Source of the DNA: Pedobacter sp. UBA1951
Lineage (GTDB): Bacteria; Bacteroidota; Bacteroidia; Sphingobacteriales; Sphingobacteriaceae
Reading direction: 5' to 3'
Length of the DNA stretch: 13,424 nt
Assembly (NCBI GenBank): GCA_002336465.1
Contig: DDEP01000078.1
Coordinates: 1 to 13,424, forward strand
In this document: positions 1-8,151 of the stretch, piece by piece
Layout of the letters: each line of letters begins with the position of its first letter
How positions within the stretch are numbered: the first letter of the stretch is position 1
Translations under genes and position numbers: made by a program
Notes under the pieces: generated by a model
Told to the model about the DNA's origin: nothing
Seen by the model: only the letters and a program-made list of their open reading frames with translations
The model's database searches: none

Positions 1-65
1 ATGGCTGCAATTTTTTTCATAGAAGCAGAATTAAAAAATAATCTCGTCTGTTTTTAAATTACAAA

Positions 66-103
66 GGAGAAACCTTTTCGTTTTTAAACTTAAAGATTTC
101 TCC
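66..103 (-). terminator. Possible weak terminator hairpin after the ABC-2 permease gene
   Basis: An inverted repeat lies 29 nt past the permease stop: GGAGAAA (66-72) pairs with TTTCTCC (97-103). After one mismatch, CTTT (74-77) pairs with AAAG (92-95), giving an 11-bp stem with one mismatch and a 14-nt loop. On the minus strand the hairpin is followed only by a broken T-rich stretch, so it is a poor intrinsic terminator and could simply be a 3'-end stabilising hairpin. No gene is supported in positions 1-131. Confidence 0.3.
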
Positions 104-131
104 CTGATTTTATTAAAATAGAATGCTTTTT

Positions 132-1466
132 TTAGTTTCTATAAGTAAACCATTTAAACATCTCTTTAAATGTGATTTTTTTACCATACATTAAAATACC
201 TACACGGTAAATACGGCTTGCAATCCATACTGTAGCAATAAAACCTAAAATAAGGGTTACCATTGATAAGATCAATTGCCAGTTTTCTACACCATAAGGC
301 ATACGTACTACCATGGCAATAGGAGAGGTAAATGGAATTATAGACAGCCAAAATGCCGTGCTGCCATAAGGATCATTATTTACTACGCTTAACGATAAAG
401 CATAGCCAAGTAAGAGAGGCAGCATTACGGGCATCATAAACTGCTGCGTTTCGGTTTCACTATCTACGGCCGAACCTATCGCTGCGTATAAAGCGCTGTA
501 AAATAAATATCCACCTAAAAAGAAGAAGATAAATACACCTACAATTTTAGGAATATTTAAACCAGAAAGGCTTTTCTGCATATCAGTTATAGGATTACCC
601 GGTGTATTTGCGCTAATTTCTGCACCCTTTTTCATTTGAGCAGAAACATTTGTGCTTTGCTCTATTTTTTTCAAATTGCTTTTATTGACGAAAATACTAA
701 CAGCGGCCGTGCTTATGGCAAAGGTTAAAACAATCCAAAGCATAAATTGGGTCAACCCAACTAAAGCTATACCGATGATTTTACCCATCATTAATTGGAA
801 AGGTTTTACCGATGAGATCATTACCTCAACAATACGGCTTGTTTTTTCTTCGATAACGCCACGCATTACCTGAACGCCATATAGCATAATAAACATGAAC
901 ATGAGGATACCCGCAGTAAAGGCAATAAACGTACTGGCGCCTGCACTAGACTCTTCTTCCTGTCCTTCTTTGGCAATCTTTTTCACTGAAATGCTAACAT
1001 TGGTTTTCAATTTATCCAAATCAGTTTGCGATATACCTGAATTTTTGAGTTTTTGCGTACGGATTAAATTTTCAATATCACCTGAAATTCTTTCACTTAA
1101 AGATAAACCCGCTTGCTTAGATCCAAAAACTTCTATACCCTGAGGAGCATCTAAGTTAAATTCAGGTAAGTATAAGATATAATCAAATTTACCACCCTTA
1201 ATCTCCTGTTTGGCTTGCTCAAGGTCTTCATCTAAATAAGTATATGATATGTTCTTATTGCTGCTCAGCTTACTGTCTAGCGTGGTATTTTTATTTACTA
1301 CAGCAATACGGTCAAAAGAGTCGGCTATGCCTTTATAGCTAAAATACCCAATTAAGCCATATATACCGGCAATTAGGAGAGGGGTTAAGAAAGTCATTAC
1401 AATAAATGATTTCTTTTTTACCCTCGAAAGGTATTCGCGTTGTATAATGAGTAGAATCTTATTCAT
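132..1466 (-). CDS. ABC-2 type (NatB-like) exporter permease
   Basis: A 444-residue inner-membrane permease of an ABC exporter, ABC-2 membrane family (NatB/YhaP-like). One transmembrane helix near residues 22-43 is followed by a large extracytoplasmic domain (about 45-175). A cluster of helices follows at roughly 178-200, 232-258, 306-328, 343-362, 372-390 and 398-417. The conserved cytoplasmic segment EEKTSRIVEVMISSVKP (206-222), where such permeases couple to the ATPase, is intact. The start ATG overlaps the end of the upstream ATPase gene by 8 nt, so the two are translated together and form one transporter. NatAB relatives export Na+ or small toxic compounds, but the substrate here cannot be read from sequence. 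The low-complexity insertion around 262-300 lies between membrane helices. Confidence 0.9.
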   Translation of the reverse strand: MNKILLIIQREYLSRVKKKSFIVMTFLTPLLIAGIYGLIGYFSYKGIADSFDRIAVVNKNTTLDSKLSSNKNISYTYLDEDLEQAKQEIKGGKFDYILYLPEFNLDAPQGIEVFGSKQAGLSLSERISGDIENLIRTQKLKNSGISQTDLDKLKTNVSISVKKIAKEGQEEESSAGASTFIAFTAGILMFMFIMLYGVQVMRGVIEEKTSRIVEVMISSVKPFQLMMGKIIGIALVGLTQFMLWIVLTFAISTAAVSIFVNKSNLKKIEQSTNVSAQMKKGAEISANTPGNPITDMQKSLSGLNIPKIVGVFIFFFLGGYLFYSALYAAIGSAVDSETETQQFMMPVMLPLLLGYALSLSVVNNDPYGSTAFWLSIIPFTSPIAMVVRMPYGVENWQLILSMVTLILGFIATVWIASRIYRVGILMYGKKITFKEMFKWFTYRN

Positions 1467-2367
1467 GAGATTGTCCTTTCACTTTTTCGATAAAAATTTC
1501 ATTCATACTTGGTATCACTTCTTGTAAGCGATGGATGTTTACGATTGGAAGTAAGCCCGAAAGCACTTCGTTGATATTTCTTTGAGGATTTAATTTTAGC
1601 TTGATAACTTTTCTGTCTTTTAGCTCCTCGCTACTTAAGACCTCAAAAATATCATTGCTCTGCATGTGATGATTCCCCTCATATTCTATCCAATAGGTGT
1701 TGTTCTTGTAAGCAGATTTAATCTCTTCAACAGAGCCATCCAATATTTTTTTAGACTTGTTGATCAAAGCAATATCATCACATAGCTCTTCAACGCTTTC
1801 CATGCGATGGGTAGAAAAAATAAAAGTAGATCCCTGCTTGTTCAGTTCTAAGATCTCATTTTTTATAATATCGGCATTTACGGGATCGAAACCCGAAAAA
1901 GGCTCATCTAAGATGATCAGTTCTGGTTTATGGAGTACCGTAGCTACAAATTGTACTTTTTGCTGCATTCCTTTACTCAGATCTTCTACCTTTTTATGCC
2001 ACCATTCTTGCATATCTAATTTCTCGAACCAGTATTTGATGCGTTTAGTGGCTTCGGAAGTGTGTAGCCCTTTTAACTTGGCCAGATACAGCACCTGTTC
2101 ACCTATTTCCATCTTTTTGTAAAGACCGCGTTCTTCGGGCAGATAACCAATCTGTGAAATGTGATTACTATTTAAGCGCTCGCCATTAAAGATAACCTCA
2201 CCGCTATCTGGTGCAGTGATTTGGGTTATAATTCTGATGAGGGATGTTTTACCTGCACCATTAGGACCCAATAGACCAAAGATTTTACCCTGTTTTACTT
2301 CAAGGCTCACATGATCCAATGCCCGGTGCGAAGCATATTGTTTTACAATATCTTTAACATTTAGCAT
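1459..2367 (-). CDS. ABC exporter ATP-binding subunit (NatA-like)
   Basis: A 302-residue ATPase that would power the permease encoded just downstream. Visible motifs are Walker A GPNGAGKT (34-41), a Q-loop region reading GYLPEERGLY (74-83) as in NatA-type proteins, an ABC signature LSKGMQQK (130-137; the usual G-G is K-G), Walker B LIILDEP (150-156) and the switch histidine H187. Residues from about 215 to the end resemble the C-terminal DUF4162 extension of this exporter family. The length is typical and the ATG at 2365-2367 fits the usual N-terminus (MLNVKDIVKQY). It is the first gene of a two-gene operon, divergent from the peptidase gene. The family (CcmA/NatA-like) is secure; the substrate is unknown. 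Confidence 0.92.
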   Translation of the reverse strand: MLNVKDIVKQYASHRALDHVSLEVKQGKIFGLLGPNGAGKTSLIRIITQITAPDSGEVIFNGERLNSNHISQIGYLPEERGLYKKMEIGEQVLYLAKLKGLHTSEATKRIKYWFEKLDMQEWWHKKVEDLSKGMQQKVQFVATVLHKPELIILDEPFSGFDPVNADIIKNEILELNKQGSTFIFSTHRMESVEELCDDIALINKSKKILDGSVEEIKSAYKNNTYWIEYEGNHHMQSNDIFEVLSSEELKDRKVIKLKLNPQRNINEVLSGLLPIVNIHRLQEVIPSMNEIFIEKVKGQSHE

Positions 2368-2499
2368 GAATTAGAAATTTAGTTTAGTGCTATTAAGATA
2401 GTACAATATTGAAGTTGTTACATAAGGTGTTGAAAATTACCTGATCATTCATAAAGTTAACATACTAAAAGTTGTTGATCAAGAAGCTTAGGTATTTAA

Positions 2500-2525
2500 C
2501 TTAAATATTACCATAAATATTTGAG
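2500..2525. repeat. AT-rich inverted repeat in the divergent ABC/peptidase intergenic region
   Basis: The arms CTTAAATATT (2500-2509) and AATATTTGAG (2516-2525) are complementary except for one T-G position and are separated by 6 nt. The repeat overlaps the candidate -33 element of the peptidase promoter, which would suit an operator. It is AT-rich, so chance occurrence is possible. Confidence 0.3.
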
Positions 2526-2551
2526 TACCTTTTGTCTTTAGCTTATTTTAG
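2520..2551 (+). promoter_or_regulatory. Candidate Bacteroidota-type promoter of the peptidase gene
   Basis: TTTG at 2520-2523 is followed after 20 nt by TATTTTAG (2544-2551). The latter differs at one base from the Bacteroidota -7 consensus TAnnTTTG, and the spacing falls in the range reported for this class. The element ends 29 nt before the ATG at 2581. It is a consensus match only, in AT-rich DNA. The rest of the 213-nt gap (2368-2580) shows no further gene. Confidence 0.3.
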
Positions 2552-2580
2552 CTCATTCAAACTTAAATTATTATCCTTTA

Positions 2581-5082
2581 ATGAAGAAATTTTACTTTTC
2601 ATTTTTGCTTTGTGCTTTAGCAACACAGCTTTTTGCGCAAACAAAAACCATTACAACCACAGAGGTTATCGCGGCACCAGAAAAAGCGAATTACCAGATG
2701 GCTGCGCGTTTTTCGCCAAGTAAACTGCGAAAAATGATTTATTCTACATCTGTAGATGCACATTGGTTAACAAAATCAAACCGTTTTTGGTATCAATATG
2801 AAACACCTAACGGTAAGAACTGGTATATTGTAGACCCTGCGAGCAGAAACAAAAGGCAACTGTTTGATCCCGCAACTTTAGCAGCAGAAATTACCCTGAT
2901 CATTCGTGATCCATTTGATAAACAGAACCTGCCAATAGAGAATCTTAAATTTGCTAGCGATGAGAAAAGCATAACTTTTGAGATCAAAAGTACCATAGAT
3001 GAGGTTAAGCCAGACAGAAAGGACAAGAAAGCAGCAGATTCACTTCAAAAGAAAATCTTTAAATTTCAATATGATCTGTCAAATAATAAGTTAACTGAAA
3101 TCAAAGATTTTAAACGTGCTAAAGCTAAACCTTCATGGGGATCAGTAGCACCAGATTCATCTGCAATTATTTTTACCCGTAACTATAACTTGTACTGGAT
3201 GGATAAGGCCAATTATATGAAAGCCTTAAAAAATGAAGAAGACAGTACAATTGTTGAGCATCAGCTTACCAAAGAAGGTGTAAAATATTACGCATTTGGT
3301 AGCGATGGCAGTGGTGAAAACAATGAAGAAATTATAAAAAATGATAAAAAACGCCGTAGAGCTTTTGTATTATGGTCGCCCGATTCAAAATATTTTACAC
3401 TACAGCGTACCGATAGCAGAAAAGTTAAGGATTTATGGGTTATCAATAGCGTTACCCAAGGAAGACCTACTTTAGAAACCTACAAATACCAAATGCCGGG
3501 CGAGGCCGAAGCCCCGATAGACGAGATTTGGTTATTTGACTTTGCAGCTAAAACAGGTAAAAAATTAAATGTATCTGCTTTTAAAGACCAAAGTTTAAAT
3601 GTTTATAGTCGCCCATCGTTAAATAAAGAAAGAGACTTGGAATTTAGACCTGCAATATGGTTAGGCGATAACAGTAAATTTTACATGGGACGTACCAGTC
3701 GTGATTTGAAGCGCATAGATATTTGTGTGGTTGACATTAAAAGTGGAGCGATTAAATCGGTTATAGAAGAGCGTTTCAATACTTATGTAGAAGTACAACG
3801 TCCAGGATTGGTAAATGGAGGCAAAGAACTTATTCACTGGAGCGAAAGAGATGGATGGGGACATTATTATTTGTTTGATGAGAACGGTAAATTGAAGAAC
3901 CAGATTACCAAAGGTGATTTCCACTGCGAGGAAATCGTTAATATCGATGAGAAAAATCGTGTGTTGTATTTTACTGCAAATGGTAAAGAACCAAAAGAAG
4001 ATCCTTATTATTTACATTTATACCGTGTAAATTTTGATGGTTCTGGTTTAAAATTATTGAATGCCGGAGATTTTGATCACCAAGTATCTATGAGTGATGA
4101 TGCCAAATATTTTGTAGATAATTACTCAAGAGTAAATACTGTACCTAAAACTACATTGTATGATAATACCGGTAACAAAATATTAGAATTAGAAACAGCT
4201 GATCTGTCACTATTAATGGCAGCAGGATATAAATTCCCTGAACCATTCAAAGTAAAAGCCGATGATGGTGTGACTGATCTTTACGGGGTAATGTATAAGC
4301 CGTTTAATTTTGATCCGAATAAAAAATATCCAGTAATTGAATATGTATATCCAGGGCCGCAAACCGAAGCGGTAAATAAAGCTTTTGGTCGTAGCATGGA
4401 TAGGGTAGATCGTTTAGCGCAGTTAGGTTACATTGTAGTAACAGTAGGTAACAGGGGAGGACATCCGGCACGTTCTAAATGGTACCATACTTATGGTTAC
4501 GGAAATCTGCGTAACTATGGTTTGGCAGATAAAAAAGCAGCTATAGAACAACTGGCTGATCGTTATCCATACGTTGATGCCAGTAAAGTAGGTATTACCG
4601 GACACTCAGGTGGTGGTTTCATGTCAACAGCGGCAATGTTGGTTTATCCTGATTTCTTTAAAGTAGCAGTTTCTGCAGCAGGTAATCACGATAATAGCAT
4701 CTACAACCGTTGGTGGAGTGAAAAGCACCATGGTGTTAAAGAAATCGTTTCTTTAAAAGGTGATACTACCTTTAAATATTCAATAGATAAAAACCCTGAT
4801 TTGGCTAAGAATTTAAAAGGACATTTATTGTTGATGCACGGCGATATTGATAATAACGTACATCCTGCAAACAGCATAAGAGTTGCCAATGCTTTGATCA
4901 AAGCCAATAAACGTTTCGATTTTATGATTGTTCCTGGACAACGCCATTCTTTTGGAGATATGACCGAATATATGTTCTGGAGACTGGCCGATTACTTTAA
5001 CAATTATTTATTAGGCGATTTCTCTAGATCTGAAGAAGTGAACATGACTGAAATGGATAAAGAAATAGAACGAAAGAATTAA
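2581..5082 (+). CDS. Secreted dipeptidyl-peptidase IV-like S9 serine protease
   Basis: An 833-residue S9B-family exopeptidase, predicted to release N-terminal dipeptides (typically X-Pro) from peptides in the periplasm or outside the cell. Residues 1-20 form a classic signal peptide (MKKF, hydrophobic core, LFAQ) with no lipobox cysteine. A beta-propeller (DPPIV N-terminal) domain covers roughly 110-550, with a WSPDSKYF blade motif and RTDSRKVKDLW. The alpha/beta-hydrolase domain follows from about 590. Catalytic residues can be placed by motif: Ser676 in GHSGGG, Asp757 in HGDIDNNVH, His789 in GQRHSF, and the oxyanion tyrosine Tyr590 in YPGP. All are present, so the enzyme should be active. 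The gene stands alone between divergent ABC genes and a terminator. DPPIV versus a related prolyl-tripeptidyl specificity cannot be decided from sequence alone. Confidence 0.93.
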   Translation: MKKFYFSFLLCALATQLFAQTKTITTTEVIAAPEKANYQMAARFSPSKLRKMIYSTSVDAHWLTKSNRFWYQYETPNGKNWYIVDPASRNKRQLFDPATLAAEITLIIRDPFDKQNLPIENLKFASDEKSITFEIKSTIDEVKPDRKDKKAADSLQKKIFKFQYDLSNNKLTEIKDFKRAKAKPSWGSVAPDSSAIIFTRNYNLYWMDKANYMKALKNEEDSTIVEHQLTKEGVKYYAFGSDGSGENNEEIIKNDKKRRRAFVLWSPDSKYFTLQRTDSRKVKDLWVINSVTQGRPTLETYKYQMPGEAEAPIDEIWLFDFAAKTGKKLNVSAFKDQSLNVYSRPSLNKERDLEFRPAIWLGDNSKFYMGRTSRDLKRIDICVVDIKSGAIKSVIEERFNTYVEVQRPGLVNGGKELIHWSERDGWGHYYLFDENGKLKNQITKGDFHCEEIVNIDEKNRVLYFTANGKEPKEDPYYLHLYRVNFDGSGLKLLNAGDFDHQVSMSDDAKYFVDNYSRVNTVPKTTLYDNTGNKILELETADLSLLMAAGYKFPEPFKVKADDGVTDLYGVMYKPFNFDPNKKYPVIEYVYPGPQTEAVNKAFGRSMDRVDRLAQLGYIVVTVGNRGGHPARSKWYHTYGYGNLRNYGLADKKAAIEQLADRYPYVDASKVGITGHSGGGFMSTAAMLVYPDFFKVAVSAAGNHDNSIYNRWWSEKHHGVKEIVSLKGDTTFKYSIDKNPDLAKNLKGHLLLMHGDIDNNVHPANSIRVANALIKANKRFDFMIVPGQRHSFGDMTEYMFWRLADYFNNYLLGDFSRSEEVNMTEMDKEIERKN

Positions 5083-5123
5083 TGATCTTTCTCCTATAGA
5101 TTAAAAAAACTTAGTATTAAAAG

Positions 5124-5155
5124 AAAACCCGATGTTTTTCACATCGGGTTTTTTT
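5124..5155. terminator. Rho-independent terminator between convergent genes
   Basis: CCCGATGT (5128-5135) and ACATCGGG (5141-5148) form a perfect 8-bp stem with a 5-nt loop, followed by seven T. Four A at 5124-5127 extend the pairing into the T-tract. It lies 45 nt past the peptidase stop. Read on the other strand, the stem is followed by TTTTCTT, so it can also end transcripts from mnmA, whose stop is at 5214. Confidence 0.88.
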
Positions 5156-5213
5156 ATATCCTTAATCATCACTTTTTTTTGAAGCTAAAGAATAGAGGAA
5201 AATAATTTTAAGA

Positions 5214-6305
5214 TTACATTAGAAAACCGCCACCTAAAAGATCATTGCCTTCATAGAATACAGCCGATTGCCCCGGAGCAATGGCAGAAACATTATGCTC
5301 AAAAGCAACTTTCATGTTATTGCCTTCTTGTACAATGGTACTTAAAGTGCCTGCATCTTTATAACGTATTTTGGTCACTACATCGCCTAAAGGCTCGTTG
5401 ATGTTTCCGTATTTTATAAGATTAACGTTTTTAACCAATGCTTCTTTGCGTTCTAATTCATCTGCACGACCTAAAACTACAGTATTGCTTTCGGGTAGGA
5501 TTTGCGTAACGAACATGGGTTCGCCAAAAGCAACGCCTAAACCTTTACGTTGGCCTATGGTATAGAAAGGATAGCCTTTATGCTGCCCGATTACCATTCC
5601 TTTGGTATCAACAAAATTTCCTCCAGCTACACGTTCTTCTAAATCAGGAACTTTGTGTTTTAGGAAAGCACGGTAATCGTTATCAGGTACAAAGCATATT
5701 TCATAACTTTCGCTCTTTTTAGCCAGTTCTTCCTGCCCCATATCCAATGCCATTTGCCTAATTTCGGCTTTGGTAAAACTTCCTAAAGGAAATTTGGTCC
5801 TTGCCAAGTTTTCTTGAGATACACCCCATAGCACATAAGACTGATCTTTATTTTCGTCTTTTCCTTTAGAGATTACATAACGTCCGTTATCTTGTAAACG
5901 AATGTTAGCATAGTGACCAGTTGCAATAAATTCGCAATCTAATTTATTGGCACGCTTTAACAAAGCCTCCCATTTAATATGGGTGTTACATAAAACGCAA
6001 GGATTAGGTGTTCTACCTGCTAAATATTCATCTACGAAATTATCGATGACAAAATCGCCAAATTCATCCCTGATATCGAGAATGTAATGCGGAAAGCCAT
6101 AATTTACGGCTAAGGTACGAGCATCATTTATGCTATCTAAGCTACAACAGCCTGTTTCTTTGCTGTTGCTTCCCGAAGTAGCATAATCCCAGGTCTTCAT
6201 GGTAAGGCCAATAACCTCATAACCCTGCTCGTGCAACATCACTGATGCTACCGAACTATCTACTCCGCCACTCATGGCTACCAAAATTCTACCGTGTTTG
6301 CTCAT
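5214..6305 (-). CDS. mnmA: tRNA-specific 2-thiouridylase MnmA
   Basis: A 363-residue cytoplasmic enzyme that puts sulfur on C2 of the wobble uridine (U34) of Lys, Glu and Gln tRNAs, using ATP and a persulfide relay. The PP-loop ATP-binding motif SGGVDSSV is at 12-19. The two catalytic cysteines are visible: Cys103 in NPCVLCN (nucleophile, equivalent to E. coli Cys102) and Cys204 in YEICFVPDNDYRAF (equivalent to Cys199). The central region with FYTIGQRKGLG (247-257) and a C-terminal beta-barrel reaching APGQSAVFY are intact, and the length is normal. The ATG at 6303-6305 fits the usual N-terminus (KHGRILVAMSGG). It is a single gene with its own promoter-like region carrying a palindrome, and it converges with the peptidase gene on a shared terminator. 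Confidence 0.97.
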   Translation of the reverse strand: MSKHGRILVAMSGGVDSSVASVMLHEQGYEVIGLTMKTWDYATSGSNSKETGCCSLDSINDARTLAVNYGFPHYILDIRDEFGDFVIDNFVDEYLAGRTPNPCVLCNTHIKWEALLKRANKLDCEFIATGHYANIRLQDNGRYVISKGKDENKDQSYVLWGVSQENLARTKFPLGSFTKAEIRQMALDMGQEELAKKSESYEICFVPDNDYRAFLKHKVPDLEERVAGGNFVDTKGMVIGQHKGYPFYTIGQRKGLGVAFGEPMFVTQILPESNTVVLGRADELERKEALVKNVNLIKYGNINEPLGDVVTKIRYKDAGTLSTIVQEGNNMKVAFEHNVSAIAPGQSAVFYEGNDLLGGGFLM

Positions 6306-6324
6306 TGCTCAATAAAAATGTCTG

Positions 6325-6332
6325 CAAAGTTA
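6325..6332 (-). promoter_or_regulatory. Candidate -7 element of the mnmA promoter
   Basis: On the minus strand this reads TAACTTTG, an exact match to the Bacteroidota -7 consensus TAnnTTTG, ending 19 nt before the mnmA ATG. No clear -33 TTTG is seen at the expected distance, so the promoter call rests on the -7 element and position. Confidence 0.4.
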
Positions 6333-6344
6333 CGATTAATCGTA
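6331..6344. repeat. Perfect 14-bp palindrome upstream of mnmA
   Basis: TACGATTAATCGTA is its own reverse complement. It abuts and overlaps by two bases the -7-like element of mnmA and would occupy the promoter spacer, a typical repressor position. It has no loop, so a DNA-level operator is more likely than an RNA hairpin. Nothing else was seen in the gap 6306-6444. Confidence 0.5.
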
Positions 6345-6444
6345 TAACTCCTTATACCTTACTGGTCTTGATAATGTAAAAAACCTCAGTTGGTTCTGGT
6401 TAAAAGATGCTGAAACAACTTGTCCCGAATTCACTTTGGGAAGT

Positions 6445-8151
6445 TCAAAAATTACCCGGTATTGCATTGATCAACTTTTGTGTATAAGCAGCTTTAGGCT
6501 GATTGTAGATTTCATCAGGAAAACCCTGTTCTTCTATCTTGCCTTTGTTCATAATGATCATACGGTCTGAAATATGTTTAACCACAGCCAGATCATGAGA
6601 AATAAAGATATAAGTTAAACCAAATTCCTGTTGCAAGTCTCGCAATAAATTCAGTACCTGTGCCTGTACCGAAACATCAAGTGCAGAAACAGATTCATCG
6701 CAAATGATAAATTTAGGCTTTAGAGCCAAAGCTCTTGCAATAACAATACGTTGACGCTGTCCACCCGAAAACTCATGCGGGTAACGGTTAAAATGTTCTG
6801 CGTCCAAATTTACTTTTTCTAAAAGATGGATTACATGGGCTTTACGTTCTTCATCATTAGTAAAGATATGATGCACCTGTAAAGGCTCCATAATAGATTG
6901 CCCAACGGTTAAACGTGGATTTAGCGAAGAGTAAGGGTCTTGAAAAATAATCTGTATATCGCGTCTTAGTTTACGTAACAATCCCTTGTCTAAATGGGTA
7001 ATGTCATTGCCATCATAAACAATTTGACCGGAAGTAGGTTCTATCAAGCGTAATATGGTTCTTCCTAATGTGGTTTTACCACAGCCAGACTCGCCAACTA
7101 GCCCTAATGTTTCTCCCGGAAAAACATCAAAACTAATATCATCAACAGCTTTTACATAGTTTTTTGCCTTACTGAACAAACCTTGTTTTACGGGATACCA
7201 AGTGCACAGATTTTTAACCTCAATTAGAGGTTTTTGTGCATAAAGCAGGCTTCTTCGTTCATTAATTTCAGCAGAAGTAATCTGATTCTCAGCCAGCAAA
7301 TGTTGCAGCCCTACGTTTTCGGTATGATTTAAAAAATCAGCAACAGTAGGTAATTTTTTTAATTGTCTTTTAGGAGAAGGCTTACAGGCCAGTAATCCTT
7401 TGGTATAAGCGTGCTGCGGATTTTCAAATAATTGCTTTGCAGGTCCTTGTTCTACTACATCGCCTTTGTACATCACGAGCAGATCATCAGCTATTTCACT
7501 GATTACGCCTAGATCGTGCGTAATAAAAATCATAGCCATATTGCGCTCATTTTTAAGGCGTAATAAAAGCTCTAAGATGGTTTTTTGTACCGTTACATCT
7601 AATGCGGTGGTAGGTTCGTCGGCAATCAGCAATTCAGGATTACAGCTTAGCGCCATCGCTATCATTACCCTCTGTTTCTGTCCACCCGATAACTGGTGTG
7701 GGTAACTGTCAAAAATCTGCTCAGGCCGCGGTAACTGAACCTCATTGAACAGGTTTATAGTTTGTTTTTTAGCTTCTTCTTTATTAACCTTTCGATGCAG
7801 CATAATGGCTTCCTGTACCTGATAGCCGCAAGTAAAAACAGGATTGAGCGATGTCATGGGTTCCTGAAAAATCATAGCTATTTTATTACCTCGATATTTC
7901 CTGATTTCCTCATCGCTAAGATGGAGCAGATTTACTTGCTCAAAATTGATTTCGCCTTTAATCTGTGTGTTTTTGGCGTCATGTAAACGCATAATAGAAA
8001 AACTGGTTACAGATTTACCCGAACCAGATTCGCCCACAATGCCCAATACTTTACCTTTATCTAATTTAAAATCAATATGATGAACAGCTTCAAACCATGT
8101 TTTTTCTTCTTGGTTATAAAACTGAACGGCTAATTTCTTTATATTCAACAT
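6445..8151 (-). CDS. Double-NBD peptide/nickel-type ABC importer ATPase (DppD-DppF fusion type)
   Basis: A protein of about 568 residues with two complete ATPase domains in one chain, as in YejF/GsiA-type proteins, energising an oligopeptide-type importer. Residues are numbered with the GTG start. NBD1: Walker A GESGSGKS (41-48), Q-loop FQEP (96-99), signature LSGGQ (155-159), Walker B LLIADEP (175-181), H213. A linker with an oligo-HPY-like end spans about 245-310. NBD2: Walker A GESGCGKT (354-361), FQDP (404-407), FSGGQ (462-466), Walker B FIICDE (482-487) followed by Ser488 instead of Pro, H520. Start choice: ATG at 8149-8151, which shares one base with the stop of the upstream exonuclease (TGATG); a GTG one codon earlier (8152-8154) is the alternative. 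No permease or binding protein is nearby, so partners must be elsewhere and the substrate is open. Confidence 0.92.
   Translation of the reverse strand: MLNIKKLAVQFYNQEEKTWFEAVHHIDFKLDKGKVLGIVGESGSGKSVTSFSIMRLHDAKNTQIKGEINFEQVNLLHLSDEEIRKYRGNKIAMIFQEPMTSLNPVFTCGYQVQEAIMLHRKVNKEEAKKQTINLFNEVQLPRPEQIFDSYPHQLSGGQKQRVMIAMALSCNPELLIADEPTTALDVTVQKTILELLLRLKNERNMAMIFITHDLGVISEIADDLLVMYKGDVVEQGPAKQLFENPQHAYTKGLLACKPSPKRQLKKLPTVADFLNHTENVGLQHLLAENQITSAEINERRSLLYAQKPLIEVKNLCTWYPVKQGLFSKAKNYVKAVDDISFDVFPGETLGLVGESGCGKTTLGRTILRLIEPTSGQIVYDGNDITHLDKGLLRKLRRDIQIIFQDPYSSLNPRLTVGQSIMEPLQVHHIFTNDEERKAHVIHLLEKVNLDAEHFNRYPHEFSGGQRQRIVIARALALKPKFIICDESVSALDVSVQAQVLNLLRDLQQEFGLTYIFISHDLAVVKHISDRMIIMNKGKIEEQGFPDEIYNQPKAAYTQKLINAIPGNF

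Noticed and set aside
1..57. 18-codon ORF beginning at the first base (MAAIFF...)
   Set aside because: Too short, no visible upstream context, no recognisable motif; it could equally be non-coding flank of the minus-strand operon.
1757..2122. 121-codon open frame on the plus strand inside the ABC exporter ATPase gene
   Set aside because: It is antisense to Walker B and signature coding sequence and shows no recognisable domain; treated as a frame shadow.
2475..2482. TTGATCAA palindrome in the ABC/peptidase gap
   Set aside because: Only 8 bp, expected often by chance in this composition.
2558..2565. Minus-strand TAAGTTTG matching TAnnTTTG, possible promoter of the exporter operon
   Set aside because: It would give a leader of about 190 nt and has no -33 element; a lone -7 match in AT-rich DNA is weak evidence.
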